A stretch of DNA of 64,000 nucleotides, from positions 186,001 to 250,000 of the forward strand of contig NZ_JACKVK010000004.1 of the NCBI RefSeq assembly GCF_025823185.1, read 5' to 3'. The DNA is from Mycobacterium yunnanensis. Lineage in GTDB: Bacteria > Actinomycetota > Actinomycetes > Mycobacteriales > Mycobacteriaceae. The stretch's first letter is position 1; each line of letters opens with the position of its first letter. The notes under the pieces are model-generated. The model was not told the origin of the DNA, did no database searches, and worked only from the letters and a program-made list of their open reading frames with translations. The position numbers were made by a program, and so were the translations under genes. Shown here one piece after another: positions 8,723 through 19,109 of the stretch.

Positions 8723-10375
8723 TCAGCCTGTCGGGGTGGGCGCGTGGCGCGTCTCATTGCTCTCTTCGGGTGTGGGCATCGGCGGGTCGTCTCCCTGTAT
8801 GACGAACCGGCCCACCCGAGAGTTCCCCGTCGCTGAGAGTCTCTCAGCAACGGAACCGATGTCCCGCACGGGCGGCCCGTCGAGTGCGCTGTCCATCTCC
8901 ACCGTGCCGTGCTGGCGGATGTCCACCGACCCGCCGGAGGCCTGATGCTGGCGTCGCCAGTCCGCGATCGCACCATGCGCCGCATGGTCGATGAAGTCGA
9001 CCGACAGGTCGACGCTGACCTTGGCACCCGGTGGCACCGAGGCCAACACGCTGGTGAGGCGGGGCAGGGACAGGAAGCTGCACGAGCCCTCGATCACGAT
9101 GCGCCAGTCGCCGTCGTCCTGGCCGCCATCGCCTGCGCCGAGGGGCTCGGCGACGATGTGGGTGCGCACCACCCGCCAGACGGTCAACGCGATGGACAGG
9201 GCCAAGCCGATGAGCACGCCTTCGAGCAAGTTGAGGAAGACGACGCCGAGGACGGTCACCGCGTAGACCGCGATGTCACCGGTGCGGCGGGCGGTTTCGA
9301 TGTGCACCCGCTTGACCAACTGGATGCCGATGAAGACGAGCAGACCGGCGAGCGCGGCCATCGGGATCCGTTCGGCCAGTCCGGCGAAGGGAAGGGCGAA
9401 GGCCAGCACCCACACGCCGTGCATGACGGCCGAGGCCCGGGTGCGAGCACCCGCCGCCACGTTCGTGGAGCTTCGCACGATCACGCCCGTCACGGGCAGG
9501 CCGCCCAGGGTGCCCGAGGCTATGTTGGCCGCGCCCTGGCCGACCAACTCGCGGTCGAAGTTGGTGCGCGGACCGTTCTGCATGCGGTCGACCGACACCG
9601 CGGAGAGCAGACTCTCCACGCTGGCAATCAGCGCGACGGTGAGCACGCCGACGGCGAAGGCGCCCCACTTGCCCTCCGGCAGGCTTGGCAACGCGATCGC
9701 GTCCAGCAGCGACCCGTTCAGGGTCACGCGGTCCACGTCGAACTCGAACGCGACGGCGATCGCCGTCGAGGCCACGATGGCCACCAGGGGGCCCGGCACC
9801 TTGCCGAGCCGCCCGGGCACCCATTTCCAGCCGACCAGGACGGCGATGACGAGCGCACCCAGGAACACCCCTGGGCCGTGCGCGTCGAGTACCTGTCCTG
9901 GCAGTTCCGTCACGTTGGCCCAGGCCGAACTCCGAGATTCGCCGCCCAGCAATACGTGGACCTGTTGCAATGCGATCACGAGTCCGATGCCGGCCAGCAT
10001 CGCGTGAACCACCACCGGCGAGATCGCCAGCGCGGCGCGGGCCACCTTGCTCAACCCGAAGAGCACCTGGAGGACGCCGGCCGCGACCGTGATGGCGCAG
10101 GTGACCTTCCAGCCGAACTCGCCGACGAGGCCGGCGACGATGACGGTGAGACCTGCTGCCGGACCGCTGACCTGCAGCGGTGAGCCGCCGAGCGCACCGG
10201 CGACGATGCCGCCCACCACTGCGGCGATCAGGCCGGCCAGTGCCGGAGCGCCCGACGCGATCGCGATGCCCAACGACAATGGCAAGGCGACCAGGAAGAC
10301 CACCAGCGAGGCGGGTAGGTCGTAACGCAGTACCGGACCGAGTCGTGGGGAGAGTGCTCTCTCCGAGCGTTGCAA
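8723..10375 (-). CDS. SulP-family anion transporter with STAS domain
   Basis: About 550 residues from a TTG start at 10375. That start has AGGAG nine bases upstream and begins just before RYDLPASLVVFLVALPLSLG, where SulP homologues begin. An in-frame ATG at 10477 would add 34 low-quality residues. The membrane domain has the SulP features GGIVAGALGGSPLQVSGPAA and LGGLPVTGVIVRSSTNVAAG. The C-terminal STAS domain (from about residue 425) includes VIEGSCSFLSLPRLTSVLAS and VDLSVDFIDHAAHGAI. Substrates in the family include sulfate, bicarbonate and other anions; no carbonic-anhydrase domain is fused here. It is divergent from the two-component system. Confidence 0.9.
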   Translation of the reverse strand: MQRSERALSPRLGPVLRYDLPASLVVFLVALPLSLGIAIASGAPALAGLIAAVVGGIVAGALGGSPLQVSGPAAGLTVIVAGLVGEFGWKVTCAITVAAGVLQVLFGLSKVARAALAISPVVVHAMLAGIGLVIALQQVHVLLGGESRSSAWANVTELPGQVLDAHGPGVFLGALVIAVLVGWKWVPGRLGKVPGPLVAIVASTAIAVAFEFDVDRVTLNGSLLDAIALPSLPEGKWGAFAVGVLTVALIASVESLLSAVSVDRMQNGPRTNFDRELVGQGAANIASGTLGGLPVTGVIVRSSTNVAAGARTRASAVMHGVWVLAFALPFAGLAERIPMAALAGLLVFIGIQLVKRVHIETARRTGDIAVYAVTVLGVVFLNLLEGVLIGLALSIALTVWRVVRTHIVAEPLGAGDGGQDDGDWRIVIEGSCSFLSLPRLTSVLASVPPGAKVSVDLSVDFIDHAAHGAIADWRRQHQASGGSVDIRQHGTVEMDSALDGPPVRDIGSVAERLSATGNSRVGRFVIQGDDPPMPTPEESNETRHAPTPTG

Positions 10376-10771
10376 GATGTCGAACTCCTGTCGGTGGTGG
10401 CTGCCGGAGCCCGCCCGCCTCGCGGTGATCCGATACGCCGTCCGGTATTGACGTAGGCGAAAGTGATTCTCTTGCAACCCGAATAACGGGACTGCGCGTC
10501 AATTCACAAGGGCCAGAGTATTAATCGTCCGTCGGTGCGACAAGGACGTCGCCGAGACGCATAGAGAATGCAAAATTTGGCAGGTGATCCGGTGTTGGTG
10601 CCGTCACATCGCCGTTTCCCGTGGAATGCAGTCGGCACGCCCGAAGACGTTGTCGCGCAACGGTCGTCGAGCAAGATGGCTTCGCGGTGACGGGCGCCCG
10701 GCCGGCGCTCTACATGAGAGGAACCTGTGAGTTGGGTGACAGCGGCCCCGATCGTCAGCACACTCGGAGGC
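10376..10771. other. AT-richer intergenic region between SulP gene and two-component system
   Basis: This region of just under 400 bp holds the start signals of the divergent SulP and response-regulator genes. It is visibly less GC-rich than its flanks (for example AGAGTATTAATCG and GCAAAATTTGG). I see no RNA gene, no convincing small ORF and no clear palindrome. If the response regulator starts at the alternative GTG (10727), the region ends there. Confidence 0.5.
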
Positions 10772-11557
10772 ATGACGACGACGTCGACGAACACCGGCCC
10801 CCGGCAACCCCGCACGGCCGTACTCGGACAGTTGCCGCCAATCCGGCGGCCGGACGGGTCGGCGATCAAGGTGCTGCTGGTCGACGACGAGCGCGCACTG
10901 ACCAATCTGGTCACCATGGCCCTGAAGTACGAGGGGTGGGACGTCGACGTCGCACACGACGGGCGCGAGGCACTCACCAAGTTCGCCGCGACCGACCCGG
11001 ACATCCTGGTGCTCGACATCATGCTGCCCGACGTGGACGGGCTCCGAATCCTCCAGCGGGTCCGGGCTGCGGGCACCTACACCCCGGTGCTGTTCCTGAC
11101 CGCGCGTGACTCGGTGAGCGACCGCGTCACCGGGCTTACCGCCGGCGCCGACGACTATCTCACCAAGCCCTTCGACCTGGAGGAACTGGTCCTGCGATTG
11201 CGTGGGCTGTTGCGCCGCGGTGTCGAGCCCACGGCGTCCGCCGACGAAACCGAGGACGAGACCCTTCACGTCGCCGATCTCACCCTCGACGTCGCCAGCC
11301 GGGAGGTGACCCGAGCCGGCGAGCGCGTCGAGTTGACCACCACCGAGTTCGACCTGCTGCGGTATCTGATGCGCCACCCGCGGCGGGCGTTGTCGCGCGA
11401 GCAGATCCTCGAACAGGTGTGGAACTACTCCTTCGGCGGCCGGACCAGCATCGTCGACTTGTACGTGTCCTATCTGCGCAAGAAGGTGGACCGCGGCCGC
11501 GAGCCACTGATCCACACGATTCGCGGTGTGGGATACCAAATCCGACCGCCTCGGTGA
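10772..11557 (+). CDS. OmpR/PhoB-family response regulator
   Basis: About 261 residues from ATG 10772. A GTG at 10727 with AGAGGA upstream is an alternative that adds 15 residues. The receiver domain has KVLLVDDERALTN, the phosphoacceptor Asp in ILVLDIMLPDVDG, FLTARDS, and the conserved Lys in YLTKPFDLEEL. The winged-helix output domain covers about residues 160-260, with LTTTEFDLLRYLMRHPRRAL, ILEQVWNYSFGGRTSIVDLY and HTIRGVGYQIRPP. The GQLPPIRRPDG segment before the receiver recalls TrcR-type mycobacterial regulators, but I do not assign the name. It is phosphorylated presumably by the kinase whose GTG overlaps its stop codon. Confidence 0.93.
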   Translation: MTTTSTNTGPRQPRTAVLGQLPPIRRPDGSAIKVLLVDDERALTNLVTMALKYEGWDVDVAHDGREALTKFAATDPDILVLDIMLPDVDGLRILQRVRAAGTYTPVLFLTARDSVSDRVTGLTAGADDYLTKPFDLEELVLRLRGLLRRGVEPTASADETEDETLHVADLTLDVASREVTRAGERVELTTTEFDLLRYLMRHPRRALSREQILEQVWNYSFGGRTSIVDLYVSYLRKKVDRGREPLIHTIRGVGYQIRPPR

Positions 11558-13053
11558 CCCCCACCTCAAAGCCCTCGGCGCCGCGGGCTCCCTGGTGGCG
11601 TCCACGCACGCTCAGCAGGCAACTCGTCGGAGGCGTGGCCGTGCTCGTCACCGTGGTCACCTTGGGTACCGGTGCGCTCTCGGTGTACAGCCTCCACACC
11701 TACATGACGACGATGAGCGACGCCGAGGTGCAACACTCGCTGGCCGCCTTCGAACATTCCTACGACAAGCTGCGGACGGGTCCCTCCGGAGCCGACGGCG
11801 ACCCGCTGACCGACTTCATCGGTCAGGCCCCTGGAACGCTCATCGCGGTCATGGACGGGGACTCCGTCGTCGACTCGGCCATGTTCTCCGAGGGCGACAC
11901 GGACCCCACCCCGGGTCCAGCAGTCAACTCACTGCAGTCCACGACCTGGCACACCGGCCACCCCCAGACCGTCGAACTCAACGGACTGGGGAAATACCGG
12001 GCCGCCAGCACCGAGGCCGACGACGGTCGGCGGCTGGTGTCGGCGGTGTCGATGGAGAGCGCCAATCGAGTGCTGGCGGCGAAGACCGTTGCCGTCGTGC
12101 TGATCACGTTGGTCGCCGCCCTCTTCGCCGGCTTCGGAACCGTGCTGCTGGTGCGCTGGACGTTACGCCCGCTGCGCCGCGTCGCAGCCACCGCGGCCAA
12201 GGCTGCCAAGATGCCGCTGGCCGATGACGACCACCGCATCACCACCCGGGTGCGACGGGCCGACTCGGATCCGGACAACGAGGTCGGCATCGTCGGCGAG
12301 ACGTTGAATCGCTTGTTGTCCAACGTCGATTCGGCCTTGGCCGCGCGTGCGATGTCCGATCGACGCATGCGCCGGTTCCTCACCGACGCCAGTCACGAAC
12401 TGCGCACACCGCTGGCCGCCATCCAGGGCTATGCCCAACTGACCCGTCAAGAGAGCGCCGCCCTGCCGCCGACGACCGAATACGCGTTGGCACGCATCGA
12501 ATCCGAGTCTCGTCGGATGACGGCATTGGTCGGAGACATGCTGCTGCTGTCCCGCCTCGACGAGCGGCAGGGCCTCGAGATTCAGCGAGTCGACCTGACC
12601 CGGTTGGTCGTCGACGCGGTCAACGACGCCATCGTGTCGTCGCCCGACCACGAGTGGCCCACCGACCTGCCTGACGAGCCCGTGTGGGTGATGGGGGACC
12701 GGGCGCGTCTGCACCAGGTGGTCAGCAACCTGCTGTCCAACGCGCGCCACCACACACCGCCGGGTGTCACCGTCACCACCGCACTGCGGATGGTGTCTGC
12801 CGAGTCGCCGACGATGGTGCACGTGACCGTCACCGACGACGGTCCGGGTATCGACGCCAAGCTGCTGCCGGAGTTGTTCGAGCGATTCGTCCGGGGGAAC
12901 CGCGCCCGCGCCGACCAGCCGGAGTCGACTGGCCTGGGTCTGTCGATCGTGGCGTCGATCGTCGAGGCTCACGGTGGCACGGTGTCGGCTCGATCCGGCG
13001 GCGGCAGCACGGAATTCACGGTAAAGCTGCCTTCCGCCGGCGAGGTCGCCTAG
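11554..13053 (+). CDS. HAMP-containing sensor histidine kinase
   Basis: About 499 residues. The GTG at 11554 overlaps the regulator's stop codon (GTGA), which indicates translational coupling. The first membrane helix is QLVGGVAVLVTVVTLGTGAL; an extracytoplasmic sensor of about 130 residues follows, then a second helix (VAVVLITLVAALFAGFGTVL). HAMP, DHp and ATPase domains come next. The phosphorylated His is in SHELRTPLAAIQGYAQ, the N box is NLLSNARHHTPPG, the G1 box is VTDDGPGIDAK and the G2 box is STGLGLSIV. All catalytic motifs look intact. The signal sensed is unknown. The gene ends tail-to-tail with a small secreted protein gene, sharing CTAG. Confidence 0.93.
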   Translation: MTPTSKPSAPRAPWWRPRTLSRQLVGGVAVLVTVVTLGTGALSVYSLHTYMTTMSDAEVQHSLAAFEHSYDKLRTGPSGADGDPLTDFIGQAPGTLIAVMDGDSVVDSAMFSEGDTDPTPGPAVNSLQSTTWHTGHPQTVELNGLGKYRAASTEADDGRRLVSAVSMESANRVLAAKTVAVVLITLVAALFAGFGTVLLVRWTLRPLRRVAATAAKAAKMPLADDDHRITTRVRRADSDPDNEVGIVGETLNRLLSNVDSALAARAMSDRRMRRFLTDASHELRTPLAAIQGYAQLTRQESAALPPTTEYALARIESESRRMTALVGDMLLLSRLDERQGLEIQRVDLTRLVVDAVNDAIVSSPDHEWPTDLPDEPVWVMGDRARLHQVVSNLLSNARHHTPPGVTVTTALRMVSAESPTMVHVTVTDDGPGIDAKLLPELFERFVRGNRARADQPESTGLGLSIVASIVEAHGGTVSARSGGGSTEFTVKLPSAGEVA

Positions 13054-13346
13054 GGGTTGTGGCACACCACGTCGACGTAGACGGTGCTGTGCAGGTCGGG
13101 ATCGATCTTGTTTCCCGTCTCGTCGTAGTTGGACCCGTTCAGGCCGCTGGTGCCGGTGACCTTGCACTGCGACAGCGGCACGGCCCCCGTCGATCCGTTC
13201 AGCTGAACGTGGTGACCCTGGGCCTCGAGCTGGGCAATGGTGTCGGCAGTCGAACCGACGTTGGTCGCGGCCGCGGGGGCCGCGACGCCAAGGCCAAGGG
13301 CTGCCGCGAAGCCGATGGTCGCCGCCGAGATGAAGATCTTGGTCAT
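13050..13346 (-). CDS. Small secreted protein, unknown function
   Basis: 98 residues with a clear Sec-type signal peptide: MTKIFISAATIGFAAALGLG followed by VAAPAAATN, with likely cleavage after an Ala in APAAA. The mature part is about 70 residues with two cysteines (SQCKVTG and VVCHNP) that could form a disulfide. It also includes ADTIAQLEAQGHHVQLNGST, a pattern I recognise from small mycobacterial exported proteins of unknown role. The ATG has AGGAG just upstream (AAAGGAGTTCACTG on the coding strand). Its stop shares the bases CTAG with the kinase stop on the other strand. The function is not known; the export call is firm. Confidence 0.8.
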   Translation of the reverse strand: MTKIFISAATIGFAAALGLGVAAPAAATNVGSTADTIAQLEAQGHHVQLNGSTGAVPLSQCKVTGTSGLNGSNYDETGNKIDPDLHSTVYVDVVCHNP

Positions 13347-13673
13347 CAGTGAACTCCTTTGTCCGTGGATGTGTTTGGCCTCTTCGTCTATCAGCCTAGA
13401 GCGGTGTGAACGGACGCCGGATCATCGCCAGACTGGGGGATGTGGAGTGAATTCCATTGTCTTGCAGTGAATTCGACGACTTTGACGGTGTGTCGACGCC
13501 GCGTCGGCCCCGCCGGCCTCATGTCGAATTCACATCTTTGGCCGGGCCGCCGACGTGTTTCATTTGCGTTTCGCATGAAGAACGGCTTGGACGGTGAAAG
13601 ATGCTCTGCCGTCGGTAAATTGGTCCTTGTCAGACGAGAACCATTCTCGAAGCACCGAATAAGGGAGAAGAAG
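13347..13673. promoter_or_regulatory. Intergenic region with three GTGAATTC elements
   Basis: This 327-bp gap separates two divergent small secreted protein genes. AGTGAATTC occurs at 13446-13454 and 13466-13474, exactly 20 bp apart. A third copy lies in inverse orientation at 13526-13533. The second and third extend to a perfect 11-bp inverted pair (GTGAATTCGAC at 13467-13477 and its complement at 13523-13533). The arrangement is suggestive of regulator binding; no protein can be named. Confidence 0.35.
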
Positions 13674-13907
13674 ATGAAGATGCGTTACATCGCCGCCAGC
13701 CTCATGACCGGATTCGCCGCGGCGGCCATCGCGGCGGCCCCGATCGCAGGCGCTGCCGCGAACCCCAGCACCGTGACCGACAACGGTCGCGCCACCATCA
13801 CCGACAAGAAGGGGCACAACGCGATCGTCGTGCAGCCGCCGACCGTGTCGTCCCCGAACTCGTACGGCAACTTCTCCTCGCCGGCGCCGTTCATGTTCTT
13901 CGACTGA
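13674..13907 (+). CDS. Small secreted protein, unknown function
   Basis: 77 residues from ATG 13674, chosen because AAGGGAGAAG lies just upstream and the signal peptide starts there. The start is MKMRYIAASLMTGFAAAAIA, followed by an Ala-rich region ending near AGAAANPST, a likely signal-peptidase site. The mature peptide is only about 45 residues, without cysteines, and ends SSPAPFMFFD. It contains TDNGRATITDKKGHNAIVVQ. No family is recognised. A strong 27-bp hairpin follows 28 bp after its stop. Together with the divergent secreted gene it suggests a small exported-protein locus near the two-component system. Confidence 0.7.
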   Translation: MKMRYIAASLMTGFAAAAIAAAPIAGAAANPSTVTDNGRATITDKKGHNAIVVQPPTVSSPNSYGNFSSPAPFMFFD

Positions 13908-13934
13908 TGCTCGGCCGGCGGGTGACCGCCACCG

Positions 13935-13993
13935 GCGAGCAGACGTAAAAGGCCCTGAAACCTCGTGTTTCAGGGCCTTTTACGTCTGCTCGC
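13935..13993. terminator. Perfect 27-bp hairpin, bidirectional terminator-like repeat
   Basis: The left arm (13935-13961, starting GCGAGCAGACGTAAAAGGCC) is perfectly complementary to the right arm (13967-13993), with a 5-nt CTCGT loop. The A and T runs inside the arms give T-rich tracts on both strands. It lies between the convergent secreted-protein gene and fbpC. Its outer AGCAGACG sequence recurs in the hairpin at 25421-25488. Confidence 0.8.
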
Positions 13994-14093
13994 GCGGAGG
14001 GGGATCGTGGGAAGGGGGTTCGGACATGAAGAAGGGGAACCTGCCGCCCGGGGGTGGCGACAGGTTCCCCTTGGTTCTTCGTGCGTACTGCCC

Positions 14094-15425
<1,332 letters not shown>

Positions 15426-16829
15426 TCAGTCGGTGGTCGCGGCCGACAGTGCTCGCGACACGTCGGCGTCTCGTTCTTCGATTGTGCGGCCGATCTCCTG
15501 TAGCAGCAACGGCTTTCGTGCGACCAGTTCCTCGACGTCGGCTCGCTCGATCTGCAGCACCGTCACCTCGTCGAGGGCATATGCCCCGCTGGTGACGGGT
15601 TCTCGCGTCAAGGTGCTCGAACCGAGGAAGTCACCCTCGTCGAGGGTGCGGACCGGGACGATCTCGCCGTCCTTGCCGCGGGCGATCAGGCGCACCCGGC
15701 CGTTGACGATGAAGGTCATCCGCTTCGGCACGGTGCCCGGGGTCTGAATCGCCTCGTCGGCGCCGTAGCGGGTGAGCCGTACGTGCGGGGTCAGCGATTC
15801 CCGGTCCTCCTCGTCGAGGCGCAACGTCGGCGCCACCATGCGAACAGATCGCTCGAGTCGCTCCGCGGAGGCGAAGTCGTCGTCGACGTCATCCAATCGC
15901 AGCCCCGCCCGCCGCGAGGCATACCAGGTCCACCGCAGAAAGGTGGCGCGGGCGGTGGCGTCGTCGACGGGGGAGCGCAGCGGAATGGCGGTCGTGTACT
16001 CCCCGGCGCCGGTCGTCACGCTCGACGGGGATGCCTCGGGTCGCAGCTGTGGCAGGCCGCTGGCCACCCGGGTCAGCATGGCGCACACGTCGTCGGGCGG
16101 GTCGTTGAGGGAGAACGTGGTGGCCACCGTGATGGAGTGCTCACCGGGTGGGCGGCTCAGATTGGCGAAGGACGCGGCGGCCAGCACCGAGTTGGGGATG
16201 ACGTGCAGACCGCTACCGGTACGGATGTGCGTTGCGCGCCAGTTGACTTCGACGACGCGGCCCCGCGCTGAGGTCACGTCGACCCAGTCGCCGATCCGGA
16301 AGGGCTGCTCGAACAGCAGCAGCAGGCCCGAGATGATCTGCCCGACCGAGTTCTGCAGGGTCAGGCCCAAGACGATGGAGGTGATGCCGAGCGCGGTGAA
16401 CAGGCCGCCGACGTTGGCTCCCCAGATGTAGGAGAAGATGACGGCCAGGCCGACGGCGATCACCACGAAGCGGGCCACGTCGAGGAAGATCGACGGAATT
16501 CGCTTGCGCCAGGACCCTTCCGGGGCCCCCTGGAAGAGCGTCGCGTTCAACCCCGAGAGCATCAGGACGAGCAGGACGAAGCCGAGCACGGTGGCGAGGA
16601 TGCGAACGGGGGTTGCCTGGGCTGGCACCTCGGTGGCCTTGATGAGCAGCAGCAGCAGCGCGGCCAGCGGAAGGATGTAGTTGCGTATCAATCCCACCGG
16701 ACGTGCCAGGCCACTGCCGCGTCGAGTCAGGGCGACGCGGATCTCGGTGAGCACCACCAGGCCGATTGGCAGTCCGATCGCGACGCCGATTGCCCAGTAG
16801 AACCACGAGGAGTCGACCACCCTGGTCAC
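15426..16829 (-). CDS. MscS-type mechanosensitive channel with C-terminal cNMP-binding-like domain
   Basis: 467 residues. About four membrane helices occupy the N-terminal 150 residues (for example FYWAIGVAIGLPIGLVVLTE and ILPLAALLLLLI). The MscS pore/beta domain follows (LTLQNSVGQIISGLLLLFEQ, PFRIGDWVDV, VNWRATHIRTGSGLHVIPNS). Residues about 340-450 form a cyclic-nucleotide-binding fold (RMTFIVNGRVRLIARGKDGE, TLDEGDFLGSSTL). In the phosphate-binding cassette the usual Glu after FxG is Ser and the Arg is missing (REPVTSGAYAL), so canonical cAMP binding is doubtful. Its ATG overlaps the stop of the upstream receptor cyclase. The arrangement matches what I recall of Rv2434c-Rv2435c. Confidence 0.9.
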   Translation of the reverse strand: MTRVVDSSWFYWAIGVAIGLPIGLVVLTEIRVALTRRGSGLARPVGLIRNYILPLAALLLLLIKATEVPAQATPVRILATVLGFVLLVLMLSGLNATLFQGAPEGSWRKRIPSIFLDVARFVVIAVGLAVIFSYIWGANVGGLFTALGITSIVLGLTLQNSVGQIISGLLLLFEQPFRIGDWVDVTSARGRVVEVNWRATHIRTGSGLHVIPNSVLAAASFANLSRPPGEHSITVATTFSLNDPPDDVCAMLTRVASGLPQLRPEASPSSVTTGAGEYTTAIPLRSPVDDATARATFLRWTWYASRRAGLRLDDVDDDFASAERLERSVRMVAPTLRLDEEDRESLTPHVRLTRYGADEAIQTPGTVPKRMTFIVNGRVRLIARGKDGEIVPVRTLDEGDFLGSSTLTREPVTSGAYALDEVTVLQIERADVEELVARKPLLLQEIGRTIEERDADVSRALSAATTD

Positions 16830-19024
16830 GGTTGACGCTCCTTGAGCCGCCAGATGGGTTGCGGCTCGTCGCCGACGGTCACCTCACCGGCCGGGGTGAA
16901 CTCACGGGTGTCGCGCATCGCGTCGTACACGCCGGCGGTCACGTAGACCCCGGGCTGCGGCGATCCGCTCTGCACTTGATAGGCGAGATCCACCGCCGCG
17001 CCCCACATGTCGTAGGCCACGCTGGAGCGGCCGACGAGTCCGCTGCTGACCCGGCCGGTGTCGATGCCGGCCCGCAGTCGCAGGGTGTGCCGGCCCTCGG
17101 CGTTGAAGCGGTCGACGATGCGGTTCATCTCGACGGCGAAGTCGACGGTGCGCCGGACGTTGTCGATGCGCGGCACGTTCAGGCCGCAGCTGGCGAGATA
17201 TCCGTTGCGTAGTGACCGAACCCGCTCGATGCCCAGACCCTCTGCGGCGGCGTCGAATTGGCGCACCAGCTTGTTGAGGATGGCAAGGGATTCCGCCGAG
17301 GTCAGGCTTGCCGACAGCTCGTCGAGCCCCACGATGTCGGCGAAGATGACCGTGACGTCCTGATGGTCCTGGGAGATGGTCTCCTCGCCCTCGCGGTACC
17401 GCGCCACGACCTGCTCGGGCATCAACGACAGCATGATGCGGTCGTTCTCGCGCCGCTGCTCGTTGAGCAGGTCTTCCTTGATGGCCAGATTGCGGCTCAT
17501 GTCGTTGAATGCCACCGTCAGATCGCCGAATTCGTCGCGGGACACCACCGGCAGCGTCGTGCCGTAGTCACCGGAACTGATCTGCTGCGCGCCGCTCTCC
17601 AGCCGCCGGATCGGTCTCACGAACAACCGGGCCAGCAGCATCGCGGCGATGCACACCACGAGGATGATGGCCACCGTCGAGAGCACCAACCGCCTGGTGA
17701 ACGCCGAGACCGGTGCGAACGCCTCGGACGTGTCGATCTTGGCGACCACGGCCCAGCGCAGCCCGGGAATGTCCGCGGGTGCGTAGGCCTGCAACGTCTC
17801 GTGGCCCAGATAGTCGTCGGCGATCAGGGTTCCGCGCCGCCCCTGTTGTGCCAGTTTCGTGGCTTCGGTCGCAACGGGTTGGACCAGCGTGGTGCCATGC
17901 TGACGAATCGCGTTCTGGGCGACGTCGGGAGGGGTGCCCGCCTCCACCGCGTCCTTCTCGTACAGCTCGTCGTCCTCGATGAACAAGCGTGAATTGGACC
18001 GCATCAGGTCGTCGGACCCCACGATGAACGTCTCCCCGGTGACGCCCATCCCGGCCTGTTCCCACTTGCCGTCGAAGGTCATGAGCTGGTTGATCTTCGA
18101 GATGGGGAACTGTAGTGCGAGTACGCCGTCGACGCGGCCCTGCGGTCCGACCGGCGAGACGAACCACGCCGTCGGCTCGGTGGCGGGTTGGTAGTCGCCG
18201 AAGTCGGTCAGTCCGACGTAGTCCACCTCGTTGGAGTCCAGCGCCTCCTGAAAGGCGTCGCCAAGCTTGCTGCCCTTGTAGGGCCCGGTGAGGACGTTGG
18301 TGCCGAGGTCGACGCCCTTGTAGGCGCTGTAGACGACGTTGCCCCTGGTGTCGAGCAGCAGCGCGTCCTCGAACTGAAAGCGGGTGACGATCTCCCGGAA
18401 GAAGTCGTTGAACTGGGCATTGGCCGCCGACCACGCGCTGCCGTCACGGGCGTCGTCGTTGTCGATCGCCCCGTTCCAGTCGGCGGTGGGCTTGTCGTAG
18501 GCGCCGAAGGGCACGGTGTAGAGCGACTGCAGGTAGGCCGCGGCCCCCGAGGTCGGCAACAGCGCCTCGACGTCGACGTCCGCGCCGGTTTGGGCGAACT
18601 CGTCTCTGGCGAACCGCTTTTGGTAGTACTCGGCGAGGGCCCGTTGCCGTGCGGGATCGACGGGGGCGGTGGCGAGTTGGTCGAAACCGGCGGTGAAGGC
18701 GGATATCGCCATGGTCGCCGTCGACCCGCGTGAGTACACCACCAGTGAGTTCTTCAGGTCCTGGAGGCCGTTTTGCAGGCTGCGGCTCTGCGACTGCCGA
18801 ATCTCGGTCAGCCTGTCGAAGACCGACGCTCGCAGTGAGCTGCGCCCAGACTGATAACCAATGGCGCCCACCACGGCCGCCGACAGGATGCTCGTCATCA
18901 ACAGCATTACGAGGAGCTTGGACTGAATGCTCACGCGCGACATCAGCCGGCGGTGGCTGCGCCTGGCCGATGCGGTCTGCTCGGCCGTCCCCACCCGTTC
19001 TTCGCTTCCGGTCGACGTCGTCAT
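16826..19024 (-). CDS. Membrane receptor with HAMP and class III nucleotide cyclase-like domain
   Basis: 732 residues. A first helix (KLLVMLLMTSILSAAVVGAI) is followed by an extracytoplasmic sensor of about 380 residues with a Cache-like pattern (WNGAIDNDDARDGSAW, WFVSPVGPQGRVDGVLALQF). A second helix at about 442-466, HAMP to about 515, and a cyclase domain from about 555 follow. The first metal-binding Asp is present (VIFADIVGLDE). The second is Asn (SLRNGYLASCG, about residue 607), and the usual VNxAxR transition-state segment reads VDLAYQ. Catalysis is therefore doubtful. It is coupled to the MscS/cNMP gene by a 4-bp overlap. M. tuberculosis Rv2435c is the likely orthologue. Confidence 0.9.
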   Translation of the reverse strand: MTTSTGSEERVGTAEQTASARRSHRRLMSRVSIQSKLLVMLLMTSILSAAVVGAIGYQSGRSSLRASVFDRLTEIRQSQSRSLQNGLQDLKNSLVVYSRGSTATMAISAFTAGFDQLATAPVDPARQRALAEYYQKRFARDEFAQTGADVDVEALLPTSGAAAYLQSLYTVPFGAYDKPTADWNGAIDNDDARDGSAWSAANAQFNDFFREIVTRFQFEDALLLDTRGNVVYSAYKGVDLGTNVLTGPYKGSKLGDAFQEALDSNEVDYVGLTDFGDYQPATEPTAWFVSPVGPQGRVDGVLALQFPISKINQLMTFDGKWEQAGMGVTGETFIVGSDDLMRSNSRLFIEDDELYEKDAVEAGTPPDVAQNAIRQHGTTLVQPVATEATKLAQQGRRGTLIADDYLGHETLQAYAPADIPGLRWAVVAKIDTSEAFAPVSAFTRRLVLSTVAIILVVCIAAMLLARLFVRPIRRLESGAQQISSGDYGTTLPVVSRDEFGDLTVAFNDMSRNLAIKEDLLNEQRRENDRIMLSLMPEQVVARYREGEETISQDHQDVTVIFADIVGLDELSASLTSAESLAILNKLVRQFDAAAEGLGIERVRSLRNGYLASCGLNVPRIDNVRRTVDFAVEMNRIVDRFNAEGRHTLRLRAGIDTGRVSSGLVGRSSVAYDMWGAAVDLAYQVQSGSPQPGVYVTAGVYDAMRDTREFTPAGEVTVGDEPQPIWRLKERQP

Positions 19025-19109
19025 CGATTCGTCAGACTAGCCGTCGAACCCGCTGGTCGCGCTGACTCGCGAATGTTCGGCGCGGTCGGATCAGGGGCAC
19101 TCCGTACCC

